Below are positions 8,999 to 18,287 of a stretch of DNA of 64,000 bases, piece by piece (positions within the stretch are counted from its first letter, which is position 1; every line of letters begins with the position of its first letter). Source of the DNA: Nocardia crassostreae (GTDB lineage Bacteria > Actinomycetota > Actinomycetes > Mycobacteriales > Mycobacteriaceae); NCBI RefSeq assembly GCF_001613405.1, contig NZ_BDCH01000017.1:186001-250000 (forward strand), written 5' to 3'. The notes under the pieces were generated by a model. It searched no databases. It was not told the DNA's origin and worked only from the letters and a program-made list of their open reading frames with translations. The position numbers and the translations under genes were made by a program.

Positions 8999-10250
8999 CT
9001 ATCGGTTGTCGTCCGCGTTCCCGGCCTTCCACTCCCCCCCCCCCCCCCCCGGGGATGTTCCAGTCGCCCAGACCGTCCACGCCGGACAGCGTGCCGCCGA
9101 CCGTGTTCTTGATGATGGTGATGTCGCCGCGCTTGGCGTTCTCGAACACCCAGCGCGCGTCCGACGGGCTCAGGTTCAGGCAGCCGTGGCTGGTGTTGTA
9201 CGAACCCTGCGCGCCCAGCGACCACGGTGCGGAGTGGAAGAAGATGCCGGAGTACGAGATTCGCGTCGCATAGTCAACCGGGGTCTTGTAGCCGTCCGGT
9301 GAGTTCACCGCCACACCGTAGGTGGAGGAGTCCATGATGATCTTCTCGTGCCGGTCGGCCACGATGTAGATGCCATTGTCGGTGGGGGTGCTGGACTTGC
9401 CCATCGAGGTCGGCATGGCCTTGATCACCTGGCCGTTCTTCTCCACCGTCACCATGTGGGTGTTGTCGTCGGCGGTGAAGACCACGGCGTCGCCGACGGT
9501 GAAGGTGGATGTGATATTGCTGTCACCCACCAGGCCGTTGCCCAGGTCCTTGCCGTAAACGTTCACGGCCACATCGACCTTGGTGCCCGGGGCCCAGAAA
9601 TGCTCCGGCCGCCAACGCAGTTCGCGATTGTTCACCCAGTAGAAGGCGCCGGTCACGGCCGGTGTGGTGGTGACCTTGATCGCATCCTGGGTGGCCTTGC
9701 GGTCCGGGATGTTCTCGTCGAACTGGATGGCGATGGGCTGGCCGATGCCGACGACCTCGTTCTCACCCGGGAGCAGGTACGGGTGGGTCTGATTGTTCGG
9801 CGAGATTGTGGTGAAGCTCATGCTGGTGCTGGTCGCGCCGCCGAGCCCGATGGCCTCCACCGCCAGCTTGTAGGTGCGCCCGAAACCCAACGCCTCGGCC
9901 AACTTCCAGGATCGGCCGTCCGCGGCGAGCTCACCCGCCACCGCCCGGCCCTCCGGATTGGTGAGCGCCACATTGGTGATCTTGCCGTCCTCGACCTTCA
10001 ACTCCAGCGGATCACCGGGCGATACGCCCTTCTCGCCATCCTTGACCGGCGAGACCAGCTTCGGCTTCATGAGCTCGCTGATCGGATTGGAATCGATTGC
10101 GACCGTGGAGGAATCCCCCGAACCCGAGGAACACCCCACCAATGCCAACGCCAAAACCGACGCCACAGCCGTAACGACCAGCCACTTCCTGGAAGGTCCC
10201 CGATTAGTATGCCGTCGCCTCGAACGGTCGCGGCCCTGACCAGCGCTCAT
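8999..10250 (-). CDS. L,D-transpeptidase lipoprotein (LdtB/LdtMt2-like), C-terminus frameshifted at a C17 run
   Basis: The enzyme makes 3-3 peptidoglycan cross-links in the envelope. An N-terminal lipobox (LALVGCSS) follows a positively charged start. Ig-like domains precede the YkuD catalytic domain, whose motif reads HSAPWSLGAQGS...TSHGCLNLS with the Cys nucleophile. After GLGDWNIP the given sequence has 17 C on the plus strand (9034-9050), which shifts translation into the next gene's antisense. If the run were one base shorter or two longer, the frame would read EWKAGNADDNR and stop at 8999. That ending resembles the usual family C-terminus and sits just before the terminator. I take 8999 as the real end and the run as either a sequencing slip or a true frameshift. 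Confidence 0.85.
9034..9050. repeat. C17 homopolymer (G17 in the coding strand)
   Basis: A 17-base C run lies inside the 3' end of the L,D-transpeptidase gene. Run lengths of 16 or 19 would keep the native frame; 17 breaks it. Confidence 0.95.
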
Positions 10251-10595
10251 AGCAACCCCACTTCACGTCTCTCGGTGCGCAGTCGGCCCCGGGACTTCGA
10301 CCCCGACCACGCCTGCTCGACCCACCACGCCCGCGGGGATCGGTCGAGACCACGCCCGTGCCATTCTGCCAGGCAACCCAGCCCCGACCAACGACATTGC
10401 GCTCGCCCCCACAGGGCTCGCCCCCTACATCCGTTCCGCCCCCCACTCCGTTAACACCCATCACCAACTTCCCCCCACCACTCAAAAACCCCCTCCAACC
10501 TGGCGATTTCACATTCCCCACCCCAGCCTGTTAATGTTCTTTCCGCACCGCAGAGCGGCCAAGCCCCCGGGCCAAGGCCAATCCGCAGGTCGCAC
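10251..10595. other. Intergenic space, no gene seen
   Basis: About 345 bases separate the transpeptidase start from tRNA-Lys. The stretch is C-rich on the plus strand and should contain the promoters of both flanking genes. I could not identify a convincing coding frame, hairpin or operator. Confidence 0.5.
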
Positions 10596-10671
<76 letters not shown>

Positions 10672-10675
10672 CAAT

Positions 10676-10710
10676 GAAGCCCTCGACCAAGTATTCCGGT
10701 CGGGGGCTTC
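10676..10710 (+). terminator. Terminator after tRNA-Lys
   Basis: A 13-bp stem (GAAGCCCTCGACC with GGTCGGGGGCTTC, one G-T wobble) and a 9-base loop begin 4 bases after the encoded CCA. Confidence 0.75.
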
Positions 10711-10734
10711 ATTCGTTGCGGGTCGTCGACCACG

Positions 10735-12249
10735 CTATCCGAGCCGATCACGACCGGTGACCTTCCGCACATCCTCGTCGTAGTCGGAGGGTTCGAAACG
10801 CCTGGTCTTCCAACGGAACAGGGCTGTGGGGGCGGGCCAGTTGTTGGTGATGCGGCCGGAGGTGTGGCGGTACCAGCTGGAGCAGAGGTTCCAGGGGGTG
10901 TCCTTCAGGCGGTTTTGCAGCCAGTCGTCCCAGGACTGCTCGGTGGTGGGGCGGGGGGATAGGAAATGGCCGGGGCGGGTGGTCAGGTACTGGATGGCCT
11001 GGCGGATGTAGCGGGCTTGGGATTCCAGCATGTAGAGGACCGAACCGGGGGCGACGTTGGTGTTCGGGCCGTACATGAGGAACAGGTTTGGGAAGGCGGG
11101 GATCGAGATGCCCAGGTGGGCGCGGGCGCCCTGGGGGGACCATTCGTCGGCGAGTTTGCGGCCGCGCAGGCCGTAGATGTTCATGGGGGCCAGGAACTCG
11201 GCGGCCTTGAAGCCCGTGCCGTAGATGATGACGTCTACGTCGTGGTGGACGCCGTCGGCGGTGCGGATGCCGGTTGGTGTGACGGCGTCGATGGGGGTGG
11301 TTTCCACGGTTGCGTTCGGCTGGGCTAGGGCGGGGAAGTAGTCGTTGGAGAAGAGGGCGCGTTTGCCGCCGGGGGCGTAGTCGGGGGTCAGCTTGGCACG
11401 CAGTTCGGCGTCCGGCACCTGCTTGGCACGATGGAAGTTCGCCAGGGCCACCACCGGACGCATGAGCGCCGGAACATCGTTCATTCCCAAGGCCAGTACC
11501 TCGAAGAAGGCCCAGAAGGCGAAACGCTCGGCCCAGCGGATGGGCGGCACGTACTTGAACAGGGTGTGATGCGCGATGGTGTAGCGGGCGTCGAATTTCG
11601 GGAGCACCCAACCGGCCGAACGCTGGAACAGGGTCAGGTGCTCGACCTGCGGCTGGATCGCTGGAATATATTGGACCGCACTGGCTCCCGTGCCGATGCA
11701 GGCCACTCGTTTGCCGCGCAGGTCGACGCTGTGATCCCAGCGCGCCGAATGGAAGGACGGTCCGGCGAAGGTGTCCAGGCCCGCGATGTCCGGCATTGCG
11801 GGGCGGGACAGCTGGCCCACCGCTGGGATGAGGACGTCGGCGGTGACGGTGCTGCCGTCGGCCGTGCGGATCTGCCAAGTACCCTGCCGCTCATCGAATT
11901 CCGCGTCGGTTACTTCGGAGCCGAAGCGGATCTTCGCCGGGAGGCCGTGCCGCTCGGCGACGGTGCGCATGTATTCGTGAATGTCGCGCTGATGCGAATA
12001 CCGCCGCGGCCAATCGGATTTCGGATCGGACGACCACGAGTACAGCAGCGAAGGCACATCGCACCCGGCGCCGGGGTAGGTGTTCTCGCGCCAGACGCCG
12101 CCGAGATCACTCGCCTTCTCGAGAATGGTGAAGTTGTCGATCCCGGCGCGCTGTAGCTCCAGCGCCATGCCGAGCCCGCCGAACCCGGCTCCGATGATGA
12201 CGATGGAGGGCTGGTGTGTCAGAGATTTCGTTTCCACGTTGAACATCAC
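10735..12249 (-). CDS. Flavin monooxygenase, Baeyer-Villiger type
   Basis: The protein has 504 residues. It carries an N-terminal FAD Rossmann motif (GAGFGGLGMALEL), the GGVWRENTYPGAGCDVPS stretch typical of class B monooxygenases, and the Baeyer-Villiger fingerprint F-x-G-x-x-x-H-x-x-x-W as FAGPSFHSARW. A second nucleotide-binding motif (GTGASAVQ) follows. The enzyme would insert oxygen next to a carbonyl using NADPH and O2. It starts 27 bases after the carboxylic acid reductase stop on the same strand, so the two probably form an operon. An aldehyde or ketone product of that partner is a plausible but unproven substrate. Confidence 0.9.
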   Translation of the reverse strand: MMFNVETKSLTHQPSIVIIGAGFGGLGMALELQRAGIDNFTILEKASDLGGVWRENTYPGAGCDVPSLLYSWSSDPKSDWPRRYSHQRDIHEYMRTVAERHGLPAKIRFGSEVTDAEFDERQGTWQIRTADGSTVTADVLIPAVGQLSRPAMPDIAGLDTFAGPSFHSARWDHSVDLRGKRVACIGTGASAVQYIPAIQPQVEHLTLFQRSAGWVLPKFDARYTIAHHTLFKYVPPIRWAERFAFWAFFEVLALGMNDVPALMRPVVALANFHRAKQVPDAELRAKLTPDYAPGGKRALFSNDYFPALAQPNATVETTPIDAVTPTGIRTADGVHHDVDVIIYGTGFKAAEFLAPMNIYGLRGRKLADEWSPQGARAHLGISIPAFPNLFLMYGPNTNVAPGSVLYMLESQARYIRQAIQYLTTRPGHFLSPRPTTEQSWDDWLQNRLKDTPWNLCSSWYRHTSGRITNNWPAPTALFRWKTRRFEPSDYDEDVRKVTGRDRLG

Positions 12250-12276
12250 ATTCGTTTCAGGTCGGATATCCGTGAG

Positions 12277-15200
12277 CTACAGGAGGGCTCGCGATGTCAG
12301 GTCGCTGGCGTACTTCTCGATCAATTCCGGTGTCAGGTGCGGGATATCGTGACCCGGGCCCAACTGCGCGACCTGCACGGCCGATTGGAACTTCTTGGCG
12401 GGCAGGGGCGTACCGGGGATCGGTGCGGCCGGTCGCCGGTAGGCATGCAGCAGCGGCAGCACCGAATGCCGCTGCTGCCGCTCCGGCAGGCCGCGCAGCG
12501 CGGTCTCGAACCGGGACAGCCATTCGGCGTAGTCGTCGATCCGCTCGATCGCGTGCCCGGCCGCGATCAGCCAATCCACGAACTCGTCCAGCGAGCGACC
12601 GTCGTCGTGGGGATTGAGCACATTGAAGGTTTCGAAGCCTTCGGTGACCTGGCTACCGAGCACCGTGATCGCCTGCGCGGTGAAGTCCGCTGGCAGGCCG
12701 TCGTAATGCGCGCGCTGCCGATTGCCCGCGCCATCGGTCTCGTAGAAGGAGTTCGGCGCCAGACCCGTGGCCAGCACACTCAGCAGCAGGCGGGTGAACA
12801 TGTCCGGAACGTTCAGCTGACCGGCGAAACGGCTGTGCGCCAGGATCATATCCGAGCGGAACACCGCCACCGGCAGCCCGCACAGATCGTGGGCTTCGCG
12901 CAGCAGTACCTCACCGGCCCATTTGCTGTTGCCGTACCCGTCGGCATACCCGCCGTCCAGCGATCGGACCGCGCTGATCTCGCGAATATCGCCATCCTCG
13001 CCGAACTGTTCCGGCGCCGCCTGCGCGGCCACCGCCACCGTCGACAGATAAGTGATCGTCTTGACGCGCGTCGTCAGCGCCAGCCGGATGATCTCGGCGG
13101 TACCGACCACATTGGGCCCGAACAGCTGTCCGTAGGGCAGCACGTGATTGACCAGCGCCGCGGCATGCACGATCAGGTCGACGCTGTCGGCCATCCGCAC
13201 CCAATCCTGCTCGCTCAGGCCAAGATTCGGCTCACCGATATCGCCCGCCAGCACCTCCAGGGTGCCCTCGGCGAGTGCGCGGTAGCGGTCCGGCAGTTCG
13301 GGATCGCCGCTGTCGAACACCTCGTCCAGGCGCCGGTGGGCCGCGGCCGCGTCGGCGCCGCGGACGACACAGACCAGGGTGCCGCCCGAATCATGCAGTC
13401 GCTCCAGCCATTCCAGGCACAGGAACCGGCCCAGATAACCGTTGGCGCCGGTCAACAGCACCGTGCGCGGCGCGCCGGTCCTCGGCAGCGTGGGCGCGGC
13501 CGCCAGCGTCGGCGCATCGATGAACGTGCCCAGCGCGAGATCCGCGGCCCGGATCTGCGCGCCCGTGCCGTGCACCGCGGCGACGGTGGGCCGAGTCCCG
13601 CCCGCACTGCGTTCCGCCGCTATGTAATTCGCCAGACGCCGCAGATCATTGGCCGGGCTGACAATGACTCCGACCGGCACTTCCACACCCAACAGCGCGT
13701 GCAGCAGTGTCGAAAACGACAGGGCCGACAGCGAATCTCCACCCAGATCGGTGAAATGGGCATCGGGCCGCAGCTCGGATTCGGAAAACCCCAGCAGCGC
13801 CCGCGCCGCCCGGCTCACCGTCTCCAGCACCGGCAGCGTCCCGGCCTGCCGACGCAGCGTCTCCAGCTCCCGGGACCGCGCGCTCTCCCGCTCCCGGTAC
13901 AGCGCCTCCAAACGCTCGCCGTACCGCTCTTTCAGCTTGGGGCGCAACAGCTTCGACAAGCCGGACAGCAATCCGTCGTCGACTGTGAACGGCCGGGTCT
14001 CCAGCACGAAGTCGCGCGGAATCTCGTAGGAGTTCAGCTCGGCGTCCTTGGCGACCCGTCGCAGCGACTCGCCGATCGCGGCCTTCAGTCGCGTCGCATC
14101 GGCGTGTGCGGCGAGAGCTTCGGCGGTCGGCACGATGACCGCCAGCAGGTAGGCGCGCTCACTGGAGCCGTACACGTAGATCTGCCGCACCAGCGGGCTG
14201 CCGGTGTAGACGGCCTCCAGCTTCGACACCGCCACGAACTCGCCCTGCGACAGCTTGAGCACATTGTTGCGGCGATCCACGTACACCAACTCGTCGGGCC
14301 CGGTCCGGGCCATGACGTCACCGGTGCGGTAGAAGCCCTCGGCATCGAAGATCTCCGAGCTCAGCTCGGGTCGCTTGTAATAGCCCGGAATCACAGTGCG
14401 CGACTTGATCAGCAACTCACCGCGGGGATAGGGCCGATCGGTGGAGAAGTAGCCCAGCTCGGGGACGTCGACCAGTTTGTAGTCGAGGATCACCGACCGC
14501 TCCACCTTGTTGTTCCTCAGCACGCCACCGGTTTCGGTGGCGCCGAACGCATCGATCAACGCGATATCGAGCACCGACGCCATGAACTCGCGCATCTCGG
14601 CCGACAACAGCGCACTGCTGATCACGGCGATCAGGAAGCGGCCCCCCAGGAGCTGCTCGCGCAGTTCCGTTTTCACCTCCCGCTCGACGATGGCAGGATC
14701 CTCGCCCATCCCGACGCGCCGGACCATCTCGCTCTGGAAAACCTGAAAGACCATGTCGCACACGCGCGGCACGAACCCCAGCAGCGTCGGGCGAACCAGC
14801 GCGAAGTCATCGAGCAGGGTCGACATGTCACTGCGGGCCGTGAAGTACACGGTGCCGCCCCGAGCCAGGCACATCAGCAACGATTGGCGGCCCATGGTGT
14901 GGCTCATGGGCAGATAACCGAGTGCGATGCTCGGCAATGGGGCCTCGGCACTGGCGCGCCACGCGTGCGTGAGCAGCCGCTGCGGGTATATGGCGCCGTT
15001 GGGCGTTCCGGTGCTGCCGGAGGTGTAGATCAGCAACGCCAGCTCGTCCGGGTCCGTGGCGGCGTGCAGCGGCGCGCCCGGCAGATCTCGCCCACGCGCG
15101 AGCAGCTCTACCAAGGTCTCGACCACGATCGGGGTGCCTGCGAGCCGTCGGCGGGCCGATTCCACTGCGGCGCAATGCTCATCGTCCTCGGCGTACAGAT

Positions 15201-15777
15201 CGAAGATCAGCAGCGAACGCACCGAATCGCTCGCCGACGCCAGCTCGACGGCCACCCCGAGCTGTTCGAGGTCGGTGGCGAGCACCGTCGGTTCGGTCTC
15301 CCCGACGATGGGCGCCAGCTGCGCCGTCGACGCCCCGGCCTGCAACGGCACCGGCACCGAGCCCACGCGCATGCATGCCAGATCCACGACCGTGTAGTCG
15401 ATGCCCGTGAAACCCAAGACGGCGACGAAATCCCCGGCGCGCGCACCGCGTTCGGCGGCGCCGTGCCACGCGGCCGCCACCGCACCGGCCCGCTGCCAGA
15501 GCTCCCCATAGGTGATGGTGTCGAACCGCGGTAGCAATCGCGCTCGCCGACGCCCGTTCTCGTCCGGGACGAACTCGACCGCGCGCTCCCCCAACGCCGG
15601 TCGATCCGCATAGCCTTCCATCACCCGCGCCACCGTCGGCGCCAACGGCCCTTCCGCGCGCCACAGTTCCGCAGTGATCACCGGATCCGGTAGCGCGGGA
15701 CGCACCTGCGCGTCACGCTCGACCAGTTCTCCCACTCGGCGCCGCAATGTCGCCAGTACTTCCGCCTCGGGCTCCAT
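12277..15777 (-). CDS. car: Carboxylic acid reductase (FadD9 type, A-T-R domains)
   Basis: The protein has 1,166 residues, the normal length for the family. An N-terminal adenylation domain carries LLIYTSGSTGTPNGAIY; a carrier domain has GGDSLSAL, with the phosphopantetheine Ser near residue 680; a C-terminal NADPH thioester reductase begins VLLTGANGYLGRFL near 776. It activates a carboxylic acid as AMP ester, loads it onto its own carrier arm and releases an aldehyde. It needs a phosphopantetheinyl transferase; acpS at 53.4 kb is the only one in the window and may not serve it. A 113-base gap with likely promoter separates it from the polyketide set upstream on the same strand. Confidence 0.95.
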   Translation of the reverse strand: MEPEAEVLATLRRRVGELVERDAQVRPALPDPVITAELWRAEGPLAPTVARVMEGYADRPALGERAVEFVPDENGRRRARLLPRFDTITYGELWQRAGAVAAAWHGAAERGARAGDFVAVLGFTGIDYTVVDLACMRVGSVPVPLQAGASTAQLAPIVGETEPTVLATDLEQLGVAVELASASDSVRSLLIFDLYAEDDEHCAAVESARRRLAGTPIVVETLVELLARGRDLPGAPLHAATDPDELALLIYTSGSTGTPNGAIYPQRLLTHAWRASAEAPLPSIALGYLPMSHTMGRQSLLMCLARGGTVYFTARSDMSTLLDDFALVRPTLLGFVPRVCDMVFQVFQSEMVRRVGMGEDPAIVEREVKTELREQLLGGRFLIAVISSALLSAEMREFMASVLDIALIDAFGATETGGVLRNNKVERSVILDYKLVDVPELGYFSTDRPYPRGELLIKSRTVIPGYYKRPELSSEIFDAEGFYRTGDVMARTGPDELVYVDRRNNVLKLSQGEFVAVSKLEAVYTGSPLVRQIYVYGSSERAYLLAVIVPTAEALAAHADATRLKAAIGESLRRVAKDAELNSYEIPRDFVLETRPFTVDDGLLSGLSKLLRPKLKERYGERLEALYRERESARSRELETLRRQAGTLPVLETVSRAARALLGFSESELRPDAHFTDLGGDSLSALSFSTLLHALLGVEVPVGVIVSPANDLRRLANYIAAERSAGGTRPTVAAVHGTGAQIRAADLALGTFIDAPTLAAAPTLPRTGAPRTVLLTGANGYLGRFLCLEWLERLHDSGGTLVCVVRGADAAAAHRRLDEVFDSGDPELPDRYRALAEGTLEVLAGDIGEPNLGLSEQDWVRMADSVDLIVHAAALVNHVLPYGQLFGPNVVGTAEIIRLALTTRVKTITYLSTVAVAAQAAPEQFGEDGDIREISAVRSLDGGYADGYGNSKWAGEVLLREAHDLCGLPVAVFRSDMILAHSRFAGQLNVPDMFTRLLLSVLATGLAPNSFYETDGAGNRQRAHYDGLPADFTAQAITVLGSQVTEGFETFNVLNPHDDGRSLDEFVDWLIAAGHAIERIDDYAEWLSRFETALRGLPERQQRHSVLPLLHAYRRPAAPIPGTPLPAKKFQSAVQVAQLGPGHDIPHLTPELIEKYASDLTSRALL

Positions 15778-15890
15778 CCCCGACCTTCCTCGGCCACATG
15801 GGACCTTCTATAAGTCGGCGGCGCGATTCGACCGCACCGCCAATTGATTTACTGCACTGGCTTTTTCATATCGGGGATACCCGGATACGA

Positions 15891-17255
15891 TCACGCGCTC
15901 AATGCGGCGACCATCTCCTGATAACTCGGCCCCTGGCCGGTCGGACGCCAACCGCTGCCCGCCAGATCTCTCAGCCGCACCGCGACTTCCGCGGTATTGA
16001 CCGCGGTCGGCCCGTCGAACATATTGAGGCTGCGTTGCGCGATACGCCACAGTTCGGGATCGGCTTTCCCGGCCTCGAGCAAGGCCAGCGCACTGATGGA
16101 GTTGACGTCGAGGGCGGGTGGGCTCGTGACCGAATTCGTCCTGATCGCCCGCCAATACGCCGTGCGCCGGGCATCCATCCGAACCGCGTCGTCGAACCAG
16201 GGCCGAACGATATCGAGGGCCCCACCGGTGGCCCGGATCGACTGCTCGCGCAGGCTCACCATGGCCCCGGACAATTCCACCGCCAACTCCACGGCCTGTG
16301 CCAGGGCTATCGGGCTGCCACGGCCGAAGCTGGGATCGGTCGTGCACAGCGCGTCACCGATGGGGAAATATCCGGAGGGAGCATCCGGCCCGAGATCACG
16401 AATCGTGTTTCGCAGACCCGCGATCGGAGTGACGCGTGAATGCGGCTCGGGCAGACGGTTGCGAAGCCACTCCTCGAGCCGCGGAATGATCGCGATGGCC
16501 TTCTCGAATCCGTCGTTCTCCCGCAGCGGCTTCAAGGCTTCGTCCTCGGGCAGCCTGCCGAGCGTGATGCTGAAGAATCCGTTCTCATGGCAGAAGAGCG
16601 AGCCACCGAATCCGTGACCGCCGACCTTCGATACCGAACCTTCGTGCAGTGTCGGCTGCTCTACACCGGGCGCGAGTCGATAGAAACGACTGTGATAGAT
16701 GACATCGCATGATGTTTCGTCACGCACCTCGGTGAATGTCCTGGCCAGCCGGGAGCCGCGACCGCAGGCATCGACGAGGATCGACGTCGGCAGTAACTCG
16801 CCGTCGACGACGACGCCGACGACGGCGCGATCCTCGACAATCACCTCCCGGACTGTCGCCCCCGAGCGCAGCGAGATATTCGGTTCTTTGCCGATGGCAC
16901 GATGCAGGACCCATTCGACCGCGATCCGACGGGCCGCGATCATGCACAGATCCGAATCACCCGCCGCGCCGCGATGTATCTCCGGACGCTCCACATTGAT
17001 ATCCCCGGCACCGATCTCGAGCAGTTCCTCGTAGACATCGGGAAGCCACTTCTGCAGCAGACTGCGGAACAGCCCGAAAAAGACATGCGGATGCCGGTTC
17101 TGCGGCGCACCCGGCCGCGCCCAGGAATCCACTCCCTCGAACGTCTCCGGAGGCCCGTCGTCCCGCTCTATCAGATCGACCTGGAATCCTGAGCGCGCCA
17201 GCAGCAAAGCACTGCTCAAACCGGCGATTCCGGCTCCCGCCAATACAATTCGCAC
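15891..17255 (-). CDS. FAD-dependent oxidoreductase (monooxygenase/halogenase fold)
   Basis: The product has 454 residues from GTG, with GAGGAGA five bases upstream; a longer reading through the acyltransferase gene is a frame artefact. The N-terminal motif is LAGAGIAGLSSALLLARSG, and the second FAD signature near residue 300 reads GDALCTTDPSFGRGSPIALAQ. This is the PF01494/FAD_binding_3-like group 1 hydroxylase fold. I see no tryptophan-halogenase WxWxIP motif. It is the last gene of the polyketide set, 20 bases after the acyltransferase. It probably acts as a tailoring hydroxylase or oxidase on an acyl-ACP or free product. Confidence 0.75.
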   Translation of the reverse strand: MRIVLAGAGIAGLSSALLLARSGFQVDLIERDDGPPETFEGVDSWARPGAPQNRHPHVFFGLFRSLLQKWLPDVYEELLEIGAGDINVERPEIHRGAAGDSDLCMIAARRIAVEWVLHRAIGKEPNISLRSGATVREVIVEDRAVVGVVVDGELLPTSILVDACGRGSRLARTFTEVRDETSCDVIYHSRFYRLAPGVEQPTLHEGSVSKVGGHGFGGSLFCHENGFFSITLGRLPEDEALKPLRENDGFEKAIAIIPRLEEWLRNRLPEPHSRVTPIAGLRNTIRDLGPDAPSGYFPIGDALCTTDPSFGRGSPIALAQAVELAVELSGAMVSLREQSIRATGGALDIVRPWFDDAVRMDARRTAYWRAIRTNSVTSPPALDVNSISALALLEAGKADPELWRIAQRSLNMFDGPTAVNTAEVAVRLRDLAGSGWRPTGQGPSYQEMVAALSA

Positions 17256-17275
17256 GACATTCTCCTCGTCGATAG

Positions 17276-18265
17276 TCAGGCGGCGCCCGGTAGCGCCGCC
17301 ACCAATTCGGTCACGGCGGCCAGCGTGCCGCGCACCGGCTTGCCCTTGACCACGACCGGCAGTGCGGTGACGCCGTCGAGGTGTTTGCGGACCAGCGCGC
17401 ACAAGGCGTTCTTCGCGCCCGACTCGACAAAGTCGCGGACGCCATCGGCCTCTGCCCGCAGTAGCGCGCTGTGGAACCGCACCCGCCGCGTGAAATGGGT
17501 GGGCAGGATGTCCAGCAGATCGTCGGCGTCGGTGTATTCGCGTTCGAGGATCGGCGAGTAGACAGTGCTGCGCATCGGCTGCTGCGCCAGGCTCGGAATA
17601 TCGGCCAGCCGGTCCCGGAATCGGTCTGCCGCATCGCGCAGCACGGGGCTGTGAAACGGGTACGGCGATTGCAGCCTGGTGCACAGGATCTCCTCGGCCG
17701 CGGCGATTTTCGCGAGGGCGGCCAGGGCCTGTTCGGTCCCGGACACAATGGTCTGGTCGGGACCGTTCTCCACCGCGACCGCCCATTCCGTGCCGGGCAC
17801 CGATTCGGCGAGCGATTCGATTCGAGGGACGTCGGCCCGCAGGGCCAGCATTCCGCCCACCCCGAGATCGGGTTTGAGCGCTTCGGAGCGGGCGGCGACC
17901 ACCTGAGCGCCCTGGGCGACATCGAAGGCCCCGGCCGCCACCAGGGCCGCGATCTCGCCCATGCTGTGCCCGATCAGCAACTTGGGGCGCAGGCCCTCGT
18001 TCCAGAGGATGCGGTGCACGGCGACCGAGATCCCGTACAGCGCCACCTGCAAGGTGTCGGCGTCCTCCCGGACGAGGTGCGCGAGGCTCGGGGGACGGCC
18101 GGACAGAAAGGTGGATGAGACCGGTGCGGAACCGATTTCGATCAGCGCCCGGTCGATCTCGTGGAACACCGCCGCCACTTCCGGCCGCAGCGTCGCGAGC
18201 TCGGTGAACACCTCCTCGGTGTAGGCGCCCTGCCCCGGAAACATCAAGCACAGTGTGGAATTCAT
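17276..18265 (-). CDS. Discrete malonyl-CoA:ACP acyltransferase (FabD/AT-like)
   Basis: The product has 329 residues. The ATG was chosen because GGAAGGA precedes it and the family start LCLMFPGQGAY follows. The active Ser is in GHSMGE, the second conserved His in PYPFHSPVL, and a FHSALLRAEADGV segment follows. It transfers an extender (most likely malonyl) to the cluster ACP. A separate AT inside a type II polyketide locus is noteworthy because aromatic type II systems usually borrow FabD from primary metabolism, and this organism's primary FAS is type I and has none to lend. Confidence 0.85.
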   Translation of the reverse strand: MNSTLCLMFPGQGAYTEEVFTELATLRPEVAAVFHEIDRALIEIGSAPVSSTFLSGRPPSLAHLVREDADTLQVALYGISVAVHRILWNEGLRPKLLIGHSMGEIAALVAAGAFDVAQGAQVVAARSEALKPDLGVGGMLALRADVPRIESLAESVPGTEWAVAVENGPDQTIVSGTEQALAALAKIAAAEEILCTRLQSPYPFHSPVLRDAADRFRDRLADIPSLAQQPMRSTVYSPILEREYTDADDLLDILPTHFTRRVRFHSALLRAEADGVRDFVESGAKNALCALVRKHLDGVTALPVVVKGKPVRGTLAAVTELVAALPGAA

Positions 18266-18287
18266 CGCGGATCCTTCCGCTCGTCGG

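Noticed and set aside
12214..15534. 1,106-codon plus-strand frame across the carboxylic acid reductase
   Set aside because: Antisense shadow; composition is Arg/Gln/His-rich with no motif, while the opposite strand has an intact A-T-R enzyme.
15891..17255. Flavin-dependent tryptophan halogenase
   Set aside because: The FAD fold is similar, but the WxWxIP motif is not present in the translation.
15891..18251. 786-codon frame suggesting a fusion upstream of the flavin oxidoreductase
   Set aside because: The N-terminal 330 residues are an off-frame reading of the acyltransferase gene; the real start is a GTG with a good ribosome-binding site at 17255.
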